A DNA stretch of 64,000 nt from Sepioteuthis lessoniana (GCA_963585895.1 OY757913.1:101152449-101216448); one strand, 5' to 3'; positions 10,041-20,479 are shown, counted from the stretch's first letter. Numbers and translations: made by a program. Notes: a model not told the origin generated them from the sequence alone.

Positions 10041-10655
10041 TCGACACTATAAATAGTGGCTGACTCGATAAACAAGAGAAGCGAATCTAGTCAGGTAGAT
10101 TAGGATTCCCGTCCCACCTAGGGTAGGTCCGGCTTGTTTCCGGTTCTTTCGCCCCGGAAAACAATCGGCCTCCAATTTTATAGACGGGGGGATGGGAGGG
10201 CAACCAAACGGGGAGTTTTTCCTTGTTTTTCGTGTATATATATTTCGGGGTTTTTCTCCCATTCCTATCATATCCATTGTAAATAAAACATATATTGTAA
10301 ATAAAATCATACACCACTTTCGGGTTTTAAGTAGGTCTTTTTCATAGAGCAAATGTGGTATTTTGGTAACTGCTGCGCGCATGGCGATGGATGAATGGTT
10401 ATATATTGTACTGTTGAATGGGTCGGCGAATGTGGCTAGCTAGGTCCCCTTAGAATATATAGAAAAGCATGACCGCTACTTCCCCTCCCCCCAAACCTCA
10501 AGGCCTTGTGCCTTCGTTGTAATTACAACGAAATAAAGAAGCGAATCTAGTCAGTTACCGGTAACCGTTACAGTCTGTATTTCCGTAAATATATACTGCT
10601 GTAAACCTTACACCTCTTTGTGTTATTCATTTCTGACCCTTTACGGCCACAACAC
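10041..10655 (+). mobile_element. LTR-like unit carrying a 442-bp insert between 18-bp direct repeats
   Basis: A TATA-like ACTATAAATAGTGG lies at about 10047-10060. The unit resumes after the insert and ends in TTACGGCCACAACA near 10655. AGAAGCGAATCTAGTCAG occurs perfectly at 10077-10094 and 10537-10554, enclosing 442 bp that do not repeat outside. This could be a target duplication around an insertion in an LTR, or a duplication inside an LTR. The minus-strand open frame across the insert (111 residues) has no recognisable domain. There is no second LTR, so the LTR label is tentative. Confidence 0.4.
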
Positions 10656-10764
10656 AATCTATCTATCTATCTATCTATCTATGTTTGTCTCTCTGTCTAT
10701 CTTTGTCTATCCATATCTATTTATCTATCTCCGTTTTTCCATATCTATCTATCTATCTATCTAT
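10656..10764. repeat. (ATCT)n microsatellite with variants
   Basis: Two blocks of TATC/ATCT repeats separated by CTGTCTATCTTTGTCTATCC-type variants. Confidence 0.9.
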
Positions 10765-11335
10765 CTCAGTCCTTGCTAATTCCCGATACTTTTTCATAAG
10801 CAAATTTTAGGAAGGTACAGGTATGTGCAAGTGCTGGAAACATGACGACAATCGTTTCTGCAGCATAAAAAAATCCCCCTTTTTTTACAAGGGTAGAACT
10901 TTTTTCGTAAGCGAATTTTATGGTGTCATATTAGCTGCATGGAAGTATTCCTCTCAGACACCATTTTTTTTTCGATTCAAATGAATGCATAATACCCCAG
11001 CATCATTTTGCTTTTTGTTAACTGTGTTGTTTTCCTAGCATGAATATGTGTCTATTAATTAAACATGTGTCATCCATAAATCTTACGTATAAGTGAGAGA
11101 CTGATTTTATGTAAAATTGCCCCAGTCTACATTTCTGAACTATTTGATAAAATTGCATTTACATTTGAGAATATCAAAAGAACTTGGGCTGACTATCTTT
11201 GTTATATACGAAAGTTCTTGAAAATATACCTGATTTTTTAAGCCCCAGATCCATAAAACTTCTAAGAAATTTATTTTGACTGATTCTTAATAAAACAAAA
11301 AAAATATGCCTTTATCCGACTCCAAGAACTGCATG
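10765..11335. other. Unassigned
   Basis: AT-rich non-repetitive sequence. No open frame, terminal repeat or tRNA-like box was recognised. Confidence 0.4.
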
Positions 11336-12572
11336 TGATACAAGGTCAATTTTTAAGCGTAGTTTGAACTCAGAGTTTTCGTTCTGATACTCTATAGAAA
11401 CACCAAAGTAAAAGTACGATCACCAGACGGAGACACGGAATACTTCGACATTGTAGCAGGAGTACTACAAGGGGACACGCTAGCTCCATACCTCTTTATC
11501 ATTTGTCAAGACTACGTACTTAGAACATCGATTGACAAAATCAGAGAGAACGGCTTCGAGCTGACAAAGAAAAGAAGCAGAAGGTACCCCGCAAAAACAA
11601 TTACCGACGCCGACTACGCCGATGACATACCGATACTGGCAAATACACCCAACCAACCCAAAACACTACTGCATAGTTTGAAACGAGCAGCCGCAGGCAT
11701 AGAACTCTATGTCAATGCACACAAAACGGAATATATGTGCTATAATCAAACGGGTGACATCTCCACTCTAGACGGAACCCCTCTTAAACTAGTAAACAAA
11801 TTCACTAACCTAGGAAGCAGCGTCACATCAACCGAAAAGGACATCGACACGCGGCTAACGAAAGCATAGACAGCTATCAATAGGCTATCGATCATAGGGA
11901 AATCAGACCTAACCGGTAAAATGAAACGCAGTTTCTTTAAGGCAGCGTTCGTATCGATACTGCTATATGGACGCACTACATGGACTCTAACAAAACGGCT
12001 GGAGAAGAAGCTAGACGGCAATTACACAAGAATGCTACGAGCAATCTTGAACAAGTCCTGGCGGCAACACCCCACAAGACACCAACTGTACGGCCACCTG
12101 CCTCCTATCACGAAAACTATTCAAGTTAGACGAACCAGACATGCAGGACACTGCTGGAGAAGCAGGGACGAACTCATAAGTGATGTACTCTTATGGACTC
12201 CCACACATGACCGTGCAAAAGCAGGACAACTAGCACAAACATACATTCAGCAACTATTTGAAGATACGGGATGTTGTCCAGAAGACCTGCCTGAGGCGAT
12301 GGACGATAGGGAAAAGTGTCGAGAGAGGGTCAGGGATATCCGTGCTACCAGAAAGACATGATGATGATGATGATGATATCGGTTATCACGTCTAAGTTAA
12401 AGAGTCCAGGGTGTCCTACTATTTAGACATTGCAGGAGGGGGAAATAGCTGGATGAATACTTCCCCCCGAGATTTTAACTCTGTATGAAATACCAATAGT
12501 TTCGTACAGGATAAGAACTTAGCTCACTGCATCCATTTTCTACGACGTTAACCATTGCACCAAGAGCACTTT
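11336..12572 (-). mobile_element. SINE-A (old copy) split by a LINE-E insertion
   Basis: The left part (11336-11388) has GATACAAGGTCAATTTTTAAG and a CAGAGTTTTC landmark, the start of reversed SINE-A. The right part (about 12395-12572) resumes with GTCCTACTATTTAGACATTGCAGGAGG and ends at TACGACGTTAACCATTGCACC, the reversed A-box region. The LINE-E copy lies between them. The interruption point falls within the family's CCTTCTCC...AGGCTGAAG interval, so a short piece of the SINE was lost. Confidence 0.68.
11389..12378 (+). pseudogene. LINE-E reverse transcriptase, 5'-truncated, RTE-like
   Basis: One frame runs from 11390 to a TAG at 11867-11869, then reopens in a shifted frame at 11921-12361. 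Visible motifs, in order: GVLQGDTLAPYLF (RT), DADYADDIPILA with the catalytic YADD at 11615-11626, VNAHKTEYMCYN, FTNLGSSV, ILLYGRTTWTL, and C-terminal LDGNYTRMLRAILNKSW, RRTRHAGHCWR and LLWTPTHDRAKAGQ. A (ATG)n tail follows the stop at about 12358-12377. The endonuclease and N-terminal RT are missing. The frame break and truncation make it inactive. The RTE label is inferred from the RT end and trinucleotide tail. Other copies in the window share the same C-terminus. Confidence 0.82.
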
Positions 12573-12715
12573 TTAAGAGATTAAATACAAGCTATGAAAA
12601 TGATAATTTTCATTGATTGACTGATTTTAACGGCATGTCAACACAACTAGAGTTTTTTTATGTCATGAGGTTAGGGAATTACGTATATTGTATGCTTATA
12701 TCTATATTTTTGGTG

Positions 12716-13302
12716 TATGCTTGTTTGTTTGTTTGTTTGGATTTTATGGCATATCAACTTTTATAAGTTACTTAATGCCGAATCCATTTTTATACAAATG
12801 AACAGTTCTATTTCAAATAATTCAGTTCAGCATAAGTATACAGTTTAATTGTCAGAACCGTTTCTATTTCAAACTATTCAGTTTAGTCAAATAGTTCTAA
12901 TTCGAACAATTCAGTTTATTACAATTATAGTTTTTGTTTACAGACAGTTAAATGTCAAAACCGTTCTATTTCAAACAATTCTGTTTAGCATAGGTACGCA
13001 GTTTAAATATCAAAACAGTCCTATTTTAAGCAGTTCAGTTTAGCATAAGTACACTGTTTAGTTCTATTTGACCAATAGATACGACCCTATCAGGTGCTAC
13101 TACTCCGAGTGGGAGTTGAACCTGGGAGCAAGAGCAATGAAGAGGTACTCCGGATTCTCTCAAACTCCAGCATTACTGGAACCTCATCTTCAAATTTTTT
13201 AGTGTTATATCCCGGACGTTCGTTTGGGGGTGGGTCTTAGCCCTCTGTAGAGAAGCAGTCGGTGTATTCTTCAGCCCCAGTAATACTGGGTAATATTTTG
13301 GT
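12716..13302 (-). mobile_element. Element C copy 2
   Basis: Reversed tail (GGCATATCAACTTTTATAAG) near 12748, then subrepeats with AATTCAGTT and TAAGTACGCAGTTTAAAT-like blocks. The head follows: CCTATCAGGTGCTACTACTC, CTCCAGCATTACTGGAACCT, CGTTCGTTTGGGGG and GCAGTCGGTGTATTC. Confidence 0.75.
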
Positions 13303-13600
13303 GCAGTTTCTTAAGAGATTTTTGCACTTGGTTATATGATATCAAGTATCCCTACCTAATAAGAATAATTTGCTAACAGATCTATTTGACCAATAGATGG
13401 AACCCTGGCATATTCTTCTGGTTAGAGTGGAATTGTAAGAAATGGAAATGGAGTAGTAAACCAATCTCTTCAGATCTTCAGAATTACAGCGTCACCATCA
13501 AATGCAGTTTTTTGTCATTCCTCGGACACAACTTTAAAGGGGTTCTTATAGCTTTGTAGAATGTATATTCAACTTATTCTAAGCCCCGGTGATAGGATGA
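13303..13600 (-). mobile_element. Element C, partial diverged copy
   Basis: A second head-type segment follows directly: GACCAATAGATGGAACCCTGG, then CTTCAGAATTACAGCGTCACC, TTCCTCGGACACAACTTTAA and TTGTAGAATGTATATTCAAC. It is more degraded than copy 2 and lacks the hairpin tail. (CA)n and (TA)n follow from about 13603 to 13651. Confidence 0.55.
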
Positions 13601-13603
13601 GAT

Positions 13604-13651
<48 letters not shown>

Positions 13652-13653
<2 letters not shown>

Positions 13654-13950
13654 GAGAAATAGTAAATTTTGATAAATCTGGAAATAAAAGAATAGATAAG
13701 GAATATATGTTGGAGCGATGGTGGTAGTGGTTATTGGTTTTGACTCTTTTCTGTCCCTCTCAACCCTCCTCTATTCACTGTTATTTATTTATCTTCGTTT
13801 TATTTATCTATTCCCTCAAATGCTGTATTTTAGAAAAAAAAACCCAAACAATTCTCATTCTGAAGAAGTTCTTTTTTGGATAAAGAACGAATTATCATTT
13901 CTGAATCCGTTAGAAGAGTTTTGATTTATCCACTTATTCCACTTATTTTT

Positions 13951-14009
<59 letters not shown>

Positions 14010-14962
14010 CTTTTGAACTGGTTGTACCAAATGCACGTTCGATTTTCTATATGCTTGTTTTAGACAACATTTATTCAAGTTTTGTATCTGGTTATCGTTT
14101 AGGAATGCTAAAATAAGTAAATTTTATCTTTTTTTTTGTTCAGATTAGGAGGATATTGTTCAAAATCTTCTTCTGTATTTACCCTTATGTTCGCTAAAAC
14201 TAAAGAACACATCTGACATCTTTTACTCAATGACGTCCGTAAAGTTGTTAATGCAAGTACAGCAGGAAAATCCATTCAGAACACTTATGGGGATAATACG
14301 TTGAATGAAAAGAATTTGCTGGAGTTGGTTTTCGCGTTTTTGTATTGGGGATTTCTGTCTAAAGGACAAGCTTTCTTCGTTGACAGAGAAGGAATATCCT
14401 CAAACAAGGTAATTTCTGTCCTCACAAAGCTTAATTGACTAAAGATCTCTTCAAAGAATTCCGTTGAAAAAGTTGCTTCATCCTTCATATTTTCCTGGCC
14501 TTGCCCCTGTTTATCACTTATTTAGAAGATTTCAAAATTATTTGAATGGTTTTAAATGGATCGGAGGGTTATATTTTTTTAAATATTATATAAAATCGAA
14601 CATTAAATTCGTTCCAGCCTGATACATGGCAATGACAACTTCATAGTCAGTTGTAATTTTTACCTACGTATTTTTCCTAAAACTAGATAAATTAAAAAAT
14701 TGTTAGATGAAATTCATACACAATGATGCGTAATAACTGATAGATAAACATTCTATCAAATTGTTGTTTTCCTTTCATTCTGTCAGATATTTATATACAT
14801 ATCTATTCATTCATAAGGCACTCTTAGTGTACAGGTTATTATCGTTGAAAATGAAATTGGGTATCCAAATTCATATACTGGATGAAGCTTATTTGTCGAA
14901 ATTTCTGAGATAAAGCTTTTTAATTTTCATCTTTTAAAACATTAGGACTATCGTGTTCCTCT
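13652..14962. other. Unassigned, with (TA)n at about 13955-14007
   Basis: No repeat family recognised. A minus-strand open frame at 14285-14488 (67 residues, starting MKDEATFSTEFFEEIF) has more ordinary amino-acid composition than most frames here, but shows no motif I recognise and no clear splice sites. I do not call it a gene. Confidence 0.4.
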
Positions 14963-15036
14963 TAACTGTTATACTTTTAATGTTTCGGCCGATGCAACCT
15001 TCGGCCTTATCTGCTGTGCCATGTGTCTAGCAGGAT

Positions 15037-15290
15037 ATATGGTTCCCGTGGATAAGACATTTAGTTGAAAAGAGCTTGTGAGGGAAATCCTCTGGAGGTT
15101 GCAGGTTCAATCTAAACTACTGTATAGAATTATAAGGACTACTTCCTATATCTTACCACTTGTAGGCGGTTATGGTTAACTGAATTAGAACTATCTATCG
15201 CTGTTGATTAGCTAAAAGGCTGGGTTCGGAGTTCTGTATTGGCTCCTAAGTTCGACAAAAAACTCAGAAATATATAGGTCGAATGATGAA
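15037..15290 (+). mobile_element. SINE-L (tRNA-like), copy 1
   Basis: B-box-like GTTGCAGGTTCAATCT near 15098. Downstream landmarks are TCTTACCACTTGTA, GGTTATGGTTAACTGAATTAG and GGGTTCGGAGTTCTGT. A second copy at 22775-23060 shares the same landmarks in the same order, which supports a repeat family. Confidence 0.6.
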
Positions 15291-15329
15291 GATGGTAATA
15301 GTCCAATATATTTTAAGTGATAAAAACTC

Positions 15330-16247
15330 TACAGGGTGGAACGACAAAGTTGTCGCCCTAGAAAAGACGACATGATTCCATTTACGTTTAATGAAAACCA
15401 GTTTTCTCTTTTTATTGAAGACCATCTACTAGTTTGCCAGTTGTGTACAAATCCCAAAAGCGATAGAAGCCTTCTATCATGTCTGAAAGTGACACAATGT
15501 TCAACGAGCGAGATCGGAGATGCACCGCCCGCTGTATAACTCATGTTCTCTACCGATCCAAGTTATGACAACAGGACCATTGCCAGCACCCTGAAAATGC
15601 AAATCTGGATTGCCACGAATAACAGGGACGTGCCCAGGGTGATGAAAACAAATTTTCCGGCTAGGGTTATGGTCTTTGATGTGGTTTCAAGCGAGGGCCA
15701 CATCATGCCACCTTACATCTTCAAAGTCGGCTTAAAAATCAACACCAAAGTGTACCTGGATGTGCTGAAGAGTGTGGTGATCCCCTGGTGCAATCAGGTG
15801 GCCGGTGGCAGACCCTGGGTGTGGCAGCAGGACTCGGCGCCGGCCCACAAGTCTAAAAAGACCCAGACTTGGCTTCAGAAGGAGTGCTACGACTTTGTAC
15901 CCTTCTCTCACTGCCCCCCTCCTTCTCCGACCTGAACCCACTGGACTACTTCGTTTGGTCATACGTCGAGAACATCATCAACATGACCTCCCGCAACACC
16001 AAAGCCACCCTGATCGCCGCCACCCGCCGAGTATTCACTGAGCTCCCGCCGGCGCTTGTGGAAAAGGCATGCTCCCGGTTCCGGATCCGTATCGAGGCGG
16101 TGATTGAGGCTGAAGGCGGCTACATTGAATATATATGAGCTCAACTACATAATCAAGTTACCTGAATTGATTTTTTCAATAAAAGTTTTAAAATAAAGCT
16201 GTAGTGTTGATTTCTTTAGGACGACTATTTTATCATTCCACCCTGTA
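15330..16247 (+). mobile_element. Mariner-like element, internally deleted, both terminal repeats present
   Basis: It runs between CAGGGTGGAACGACAAAGTT at 15332 and its imperfect inverse ending TCATTCCACCCTG at 16245. A TA flanks each end (15330-15331 and 16246-16247), as expected for Tc1/mariner insertion. Total length is about 914 bp against about 1.3 kb for autonomous mariners, and the missing part lies in the N-terminal half of the transposase. A second copy at 31069-31500 shares the deletion junction, so this is a multiplied deletion derivative. Confidence 0.85.
15479..16137 (+). pseudogene. Mariner transposase remnant
   Basis: Three frames make up the reading. It begins MSESDTMFNERDRRCTA, loses the helix-turn-helix and first catalytic Asp through an internal deletion, then continues from 15543 as STDPSYDNRTIAS to QQDSAPAHKSKKTQTWL, which holds the second catalytic Asp. 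After a frameshift near 15910 it resumes as DLNPLDYFVWSYVENI with the third catalytic Asp, and ends at ...IEAEGGYIEYI. The spacing of the last two acids fits a mariner DD(about 34)D arrangement, though the frameshift makes the exact number uncertain. A normal enzyme is about 340-350 residues. It cannot encode active transposase. Confidence 0.85.
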
Positions 16248-16289
16248 TAAAGCCTTTTTGTGTTTCATTTCCCGCTAAGACTCTTTAGA

Positions 16290-16450
16290 GAGAGTCTGTT
16301 CTCCTTCCTGTTATATATAGATAATGAAGCAGACTGAGTTCTTAAGTTTTGTTAACGCAGGCAACCTTTAGAAGAAGGAAAACCGAATTCAGATTAGCTG
16401 TACTCCATATAAATCTTACCTTCTGTCATATCTCCAACCCAGATGGATTA
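16290..16450 (+). mobile_element. SINE-A, decayed partial copy
   Basis: GCAGACTGAGTTCTTAAG, GGCAACCTTTAGAAGAAGGA, AAACCGAATTCAGATTAG and a CTGTCATATCTCC-like 3' region follow the order of the SINE-A distal half. The head is missing. Confidence 0.45.
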
Positions 16451-16586
16451 GAATATGTTGACACAGATAGTTGAAACATTTTGAAAGCTTAATATCAGTT
16501 AAGAAGCAAAGGTTTTTCTATTTAAGTTTTACCATATTTACGAACACCCAGAACATATGTATTTACAAATCTCTTCCTCATCAGCA

Positions 16587-16862
16587 AGATAGGAAACAAG
16601 GTCAAATTTTACGAGGATTTTAGCAAGTTTGAATTTAGTTTTCCTTATTGACTGGATGCCATATCAATGTTAAGAAATTCAAATTCAAAAAAGAAATTCT
16701 GCCCAACTATTTTACCCAAAACTGGAGGGAAAATTGTTGGATTTATACTTTTCCCAAGTATATTAGCACTATGAAAAACGCCAACATTCTCGTCTAGGAT
16801 TCGAACTTGAGTCATCTTGTCTACCTCCTACGACAATAATCTTTACACAGCAAGCATCTTAT
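16587..16862 (-). mobile_element. SINE-A, old copy
   Basis: Reversed family order: AAACAAGGTCAAATTTTACG, AGTTTGAATTTAGTTTTCC, TTTTACCCAAAACTGGAGGG, TTTCCCAAGTATATTAGCAC, GATTCGAACTTGAGTCAT (reversed B-box) and CTACGACAATAATCTTTACA (reversed A-box). Confidence 0.68.
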
Positions 16863-16972
16863 GAGTCAACCGGGTTTCGATCCCAGCTACGGGAAGCTAA
16901 TATATCTAGCCACACTGATGAGTTCTGATAGAACGAAACAGATTTGTCTGTGGATGACTATAGCGGTATATA
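16863..16972 (+). mobile_element. SINE-I, partial copy
   Basis: GAGTCAACCGGGTTTCGATCC contains a good B-box. It is followed by TCTAGCCACACTGATGAGTT and GAACGAAACAGATTTGTCTG, matching the fuller copy at 17150-17283. The A-box half is missing. Confidence 0.65.
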
Positions 16973-17149
16973 CTCCCCTACCCCCGTAGAGTTGAGTTCT
17001 CTAGCGAATGAAGTGATCGTGTTGCCATTAGCGTTTATTGCAAGTCTCTTCATATATGAATTGAGGTCTCCGTAGCCGTTTAACGGATGTATGTAAACAA
17101 TAGTAATTGTGATTCATAACCGTTTAAAATTTACTTCGCTGCTGCTGGC

Positions 17150-17283
17150 TCCTCGTGGCTGAAGGGTTAGAAGTTTGGATTGGCGTTTGAGTCAACCGGG
17201 TTTCGATCCCAGCTACGTGAAGCTAATATGTCTAGCCACACTGATGAGTTCAGATAGAACGAAACAGATCTGTCTGTGGATGA
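17150..17283 (+). mobile_element. SINE-I, fuller copy (tRNA-like head)
   Basis: GGCTCCTCGTGGCTGAAGGG gives a tRNA-like 5' end and A-box region. GGGTTTCGATCCCAGCTACG is a near-canonical B-box. The body ends at GATGACG, and a (TA)n run follows at once, just as a (TA)n run borders the reversed copy at 1967. Confidence 0.72.
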
Positions 17284-17485
17284 CGATATATATATATATA
17301 TATATATATATATGGATGAAGAAATTAGAAAAGCAATGTAATCCAAAAGTGGTGAATTACGATGGAAAGTCAATTTAAAAAATGTTTCGGTTTTAAACCT
17401 TCATTGGGACTTTAGAATGGTGAAAATTTTTGCGATGGGTGAAATAATAAAATTCCATCACTGTTTAAGCAAAATATTTCCACAT

Positions 17486-17487
17486 TC

Positions 17488-17522
<35 letters not shown>
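17486..17522. repeat. (TA)n microsatellite
   Basis: Uninterrupted TA tract just upstream of the 34-bp satellite. Confidence 0.9.
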
Positions 17523-17525
<3 letters not shown>

Positions 17526-17557
17526 TCAAAGGCTAATGGTTCAGTCTCGATTAAACT

Positions 17558-17940
17558 TGGCATCCTGGTGTATGTAAGCTTTAAATAAGTCACGAATCCT
17601 GGTATATGTAAGCTTCAAACTGATCATAAATCCTGGTATATGCAAAATTCAAACTGATCATGAATCCTGGTATATATAAGATTTATATTGATCATGAATC
17701 CTGGTATATGCAAGCCTTAAATTGATCATGAATCCTGGTATACGTAAACTTCAAACTGATCATGAATCCTGGTATATATTAACATTAAATTGATCATGAA
17801 TCCTGGTATATATAAACTTCAAACTGATCAGGAATCCTGGTACATGTAAGCTATAAATTGATCGTGAATCCTGGTATATGTAAGCTTCAAATTGATCATG
17901 AATCCTGGTATATGTAAGCTTTATATATCTTGTACATCAA
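17558..17940. repeat. 34-bp satellite, about eleven units
   Basis: Units begin ATCCTGGTATATGTAAGCTT and end CTGATCATGA or TTGATCATGA. Counting bases in adjacent units gives 34. Several neighbouring units alternate between an ACTTCAAACTGATCA form and a TTAAATTGATCA form, suggesting a 68-bp dimer stage. Outer units are more diverged, and one more degenerate unit lies near 17960. Confidence 0.88.
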
Positions 17941-18085
17941 AGCTTTAAACTTGGTATCCTGGTATCTCTTAGCTTTTAAATTGATCTTGAATGTCAAATT
18001 CATCCTGTAAAATTGCTTTTTGCCACACAGCCCCAACTCATGGAAAGAAGAGAACGTTATTGAAGAAAATCACTCAAACAGAAAA

Positions 18086-18545
18086 CAAATCATCATCATC
18101 AAGTCGAGCTGATAGCACGGATTCCTGTAACTCTCACTGTCTCTCTGTCTCTCCCCGTCTATTCCTATTGTCCCTCACTATTGGCTGGTCCACTAGATGA
18201 CATCCAGTGTCCGTACAGAGCCTATAGATGTGATTCCTTGCTGCTCTGAAAACACAGTTGGGTCCAGGGGTAACAGCTCACAGGAATCCGTTACTGCTTC
18301 TTCACCAGTGCCCAGTACGTCTTGTTCATCTTGTTAGATGGGAAGTAAGTGGCCGTACAGATGCTTTTTTCTGGGGTATCTTTCAGGGTATTTTTGAAAA
18401 ATCACCTAGCATTCTTTTGTAGTTACCATCTAGCTTTTTTGTCCAACGCTTTTTTAAAGTCTCAGTGGTGCTGTTATGTTTTTTATGGCAAAATGTGGCT
18501 ATATTTTTTTAGTTATTCTGGTCAATGCTATTAATAAAATTTTTC
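18086..18545 (-). mobile_element. LINE-E 3' end, decayed
   Basis: It opens with CATCATCATCAAG (reversed (ATG)n tail) and CTGATAGCACGGATTCCTGT. The reversed C-terminal RT region follows, with AGATGGGAAGTAAGTGGCCG, CATCTAGCTTTTTTGTCCAA and a degraded upstream end. It corresponds to the same part of LINE-E as 42212-42608. Multiple frame breaks are present. Confidence 0.65.
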
Positions 18546-18998
18546 CTCAGAAAAAGGTCATGGTCTACTAAGTAAGAATGTTATTCTGCAGGGAGTGGTT
18601 TATCATCGTCTGTTGATTTTATTTTATGATTATACTTACTTAGTCAGAAACCAAATGACCATTAGGGCTTACTAATATACGATTTCAAGCACTAAATGCG
18701 TTCTTGCAGTCGTTAAATGGCATTATTGCTTCTACCATAAGAATCATGGTAAATTCTAAAAGAAAAAATAAGGTATCTTAAATAAGTCTGCGTGGAGAAA
18801 GAAGAAGAGAGGAGAATGTTTAGAGGAGAAAGGATAGTTTTGAATTGGAAGGTTTAAAAGCTATTGTTTCTACATTCTTTTCTTTTCTATGTGTAACAAA
18901 TCTCAACGATAGGTACAGTGTGATAAAAATGTTGCATATGAGTCAGGTAAAAGTTTCACTTTGTTTTGTCCATCAGTCCTATGCTTGTTTTGTGATAT
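18546..18998. other. Unassigned
   Basis: No repeat family or gene recognised. Confidence 0.4.
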
Positions 18999-18999
18999 T

Positions 19000-19310
19000 G
19001 TTATATAATTAAGGTGCCCGTGGTGTAATGGTTATCGTCGTAGGAAATGAATTCGGTGACACGAGTTCAAATCCTGGACGAGACTGCATTCCACATAGCA
19101 CTAATACCCTTGGGAAAGGTATGAATCCAATTATTCTCCCTCCAGCTATGGGTAAATAGTAGGGCAGACTAAGTTCTTCAGCCTTGGTGAGGCAACTAGT
19201 CTAGGAGAAGGAAAACTCTGAATTCAAACCTGTTAAACTGCTTAAAAAATTGACCTTGAAAACAATTGACCTGCCCGAGCGGAGGGGTTGGTAAATATGG
19301 TTATATAATT
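19000..19310 (+). mobile_element. SINE-A with 11-bp target duplication
   Basis: Body about 19012-19299: GGTGCCCGTGGTGTAATGG (A-box), GAGTTCAAATCCTGG (B-box), CCCTTGGGAAAGGTATGAAT, CTCCAGCTATGGGTAAATAG, GCCCGAGCGGAGGGGTTGG. Perfect direct repeats GTTATATAATT at 19000-19010 and 19300-19310 mark the target site. This is one of the better preserved SINE-A copies. Confidence 0.9.
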
Positions 19311-19887
19311 TAAGATGAAGATTTAAAAAAAATATATATACTGGTTTACCAGATTAATATAAAAAAAACAGACTGAAACTTCGTGGTAAGTGAGTTCGAA
19401 TTCCAGTTGCACTATAACGTGAACTTTCTGATTAATACTGTTGAGTTCTGGTTAGTGAACACAAGTAGTAGTAATAATAAGGCAAACCACGATATGTGAG
19501 GGAATATTGTTATATTGACAGGAAAGAGTATTTACAAGAGAGAGAGACTGTTAGTAATAAGAACATTGGATTAGTGATAGAGTAATGATATACTTCAACA
19601 ATAGGAACGGCTCTTCTGATCAGACTCGTAGGCTTATTTTTCCCAGACTGATCTCCGCTACTGCCACATATGGCAGATGGAACAGCTCATTATGCTGAAA
19701 AGGTAGGTGATACCCAACAAATACCATCGAGAAAGTATGAACTCACTTGTTCTCACCATATATTAAATAATACTGTCATCTACGAAGTATCTCGAAATTT
19801 GAAAACTAGCACGAAAGAGCCGACTGGTCGATACATGCACAAATACAGATACAAAAATTATAGCTTCTCGAGGCAATTGTTGGCTTG
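19311..19887. other. Mostly unassigned; SINE-B fragment near 19380-19445
   Basis: CTTCGTGGTAAGTGAGTTCG, ATTCCAGTTGCACTATAACG and TGAACTTTC resemble the middle of SINE-B but without head or tail. The 73-residue open frame at 19670-19891 has no recognisable motif. Confidence 0.4.
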
Positions 19888-20063
19888 TTAAAGGCATATC
19901 AAACTTTGTAGGATATTTAATGCCAAATCCATTTTTATACAAATAAACAGATCTATTTCAAACAATTCATTGTCAAAAACTGTTCTATTTCAAGCAATTC
20001 AGTTAAGCATAAGTACGCAGTTTAAATGTCAAAACAGTTTCATCTCAAACAACACAGTTTATT
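19888..20063 (-). mobile_element. Element C tail fragment
   Basis: GGCATATCAAACTTTGTAGG (reversed hairpin tail) is followed by subrepeats with TTCTATTTCAAGCAATTCAG and TAAGTACGCAGTTTAAATG. The head region is missing. Confidence 0.65.
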
Positions 20064-20164
20064 TCTATTCCACCCATACATACTGGACTTTACAACATCA
20101 ACATTATTAAGTTATTACAGTTCCTTGAATATATCTATCTATCAAAATCTTTTTATACATACCT

Positions 20165-20170
20165 CCTTTT

Positions 20171-20217
<47 letters not shown>

Positions 20218-20312
20218 ATAAACTTTAATTCATATTCAAGTAGCTATTTTAATTTCTTTTTTCTATCTATGAATCTATCAATCAAAATTAATTGCAATCG
20301 ACTAAAGTAGCA

Positions 20313-20349
<37 letters not shown>

Positions 20350-20352
20350 TCA
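20165..20352. repeat. (TTTC)n microsatellite, two blocks
   Basis: CTTT repeats at about 20168-20218 and 20311-20351, separated by AT-rich sequence. The Phe/Leu/Ser-rich open frame over this region is a translation of the repeat. Confidence 0.92.
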
Positions 20353-20479
20353 AGATTGTTTCACAAGTAAATCAGTCATTTTAATCTATTTCTTTTTATC
20401 TAATATAATACGTTCAAGGCCAAATTAATAGAATTTGAAATTTGGTAGAAGATAGACAATCACTAATATCATGGCAGAC

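Noticed and set aside
10047..10382. 111-codon open frame on the minus strand
   Set aside because: It crosses the boundary of the 442-bp insert and shows no known motif. Similar short frames are common by chance here.
15805..16041. Alternative-frame open reading frames over the mariner transposase
   Set aside because: Arg/Pro-rich shadows of the true transposase frame, as are the minus-strand frames at 15732 and 15959.
20026..20310. 94-codon frame rich in Phe, Leu and Ser
   Set aside because: Translation of the (TTTC)n repeat.
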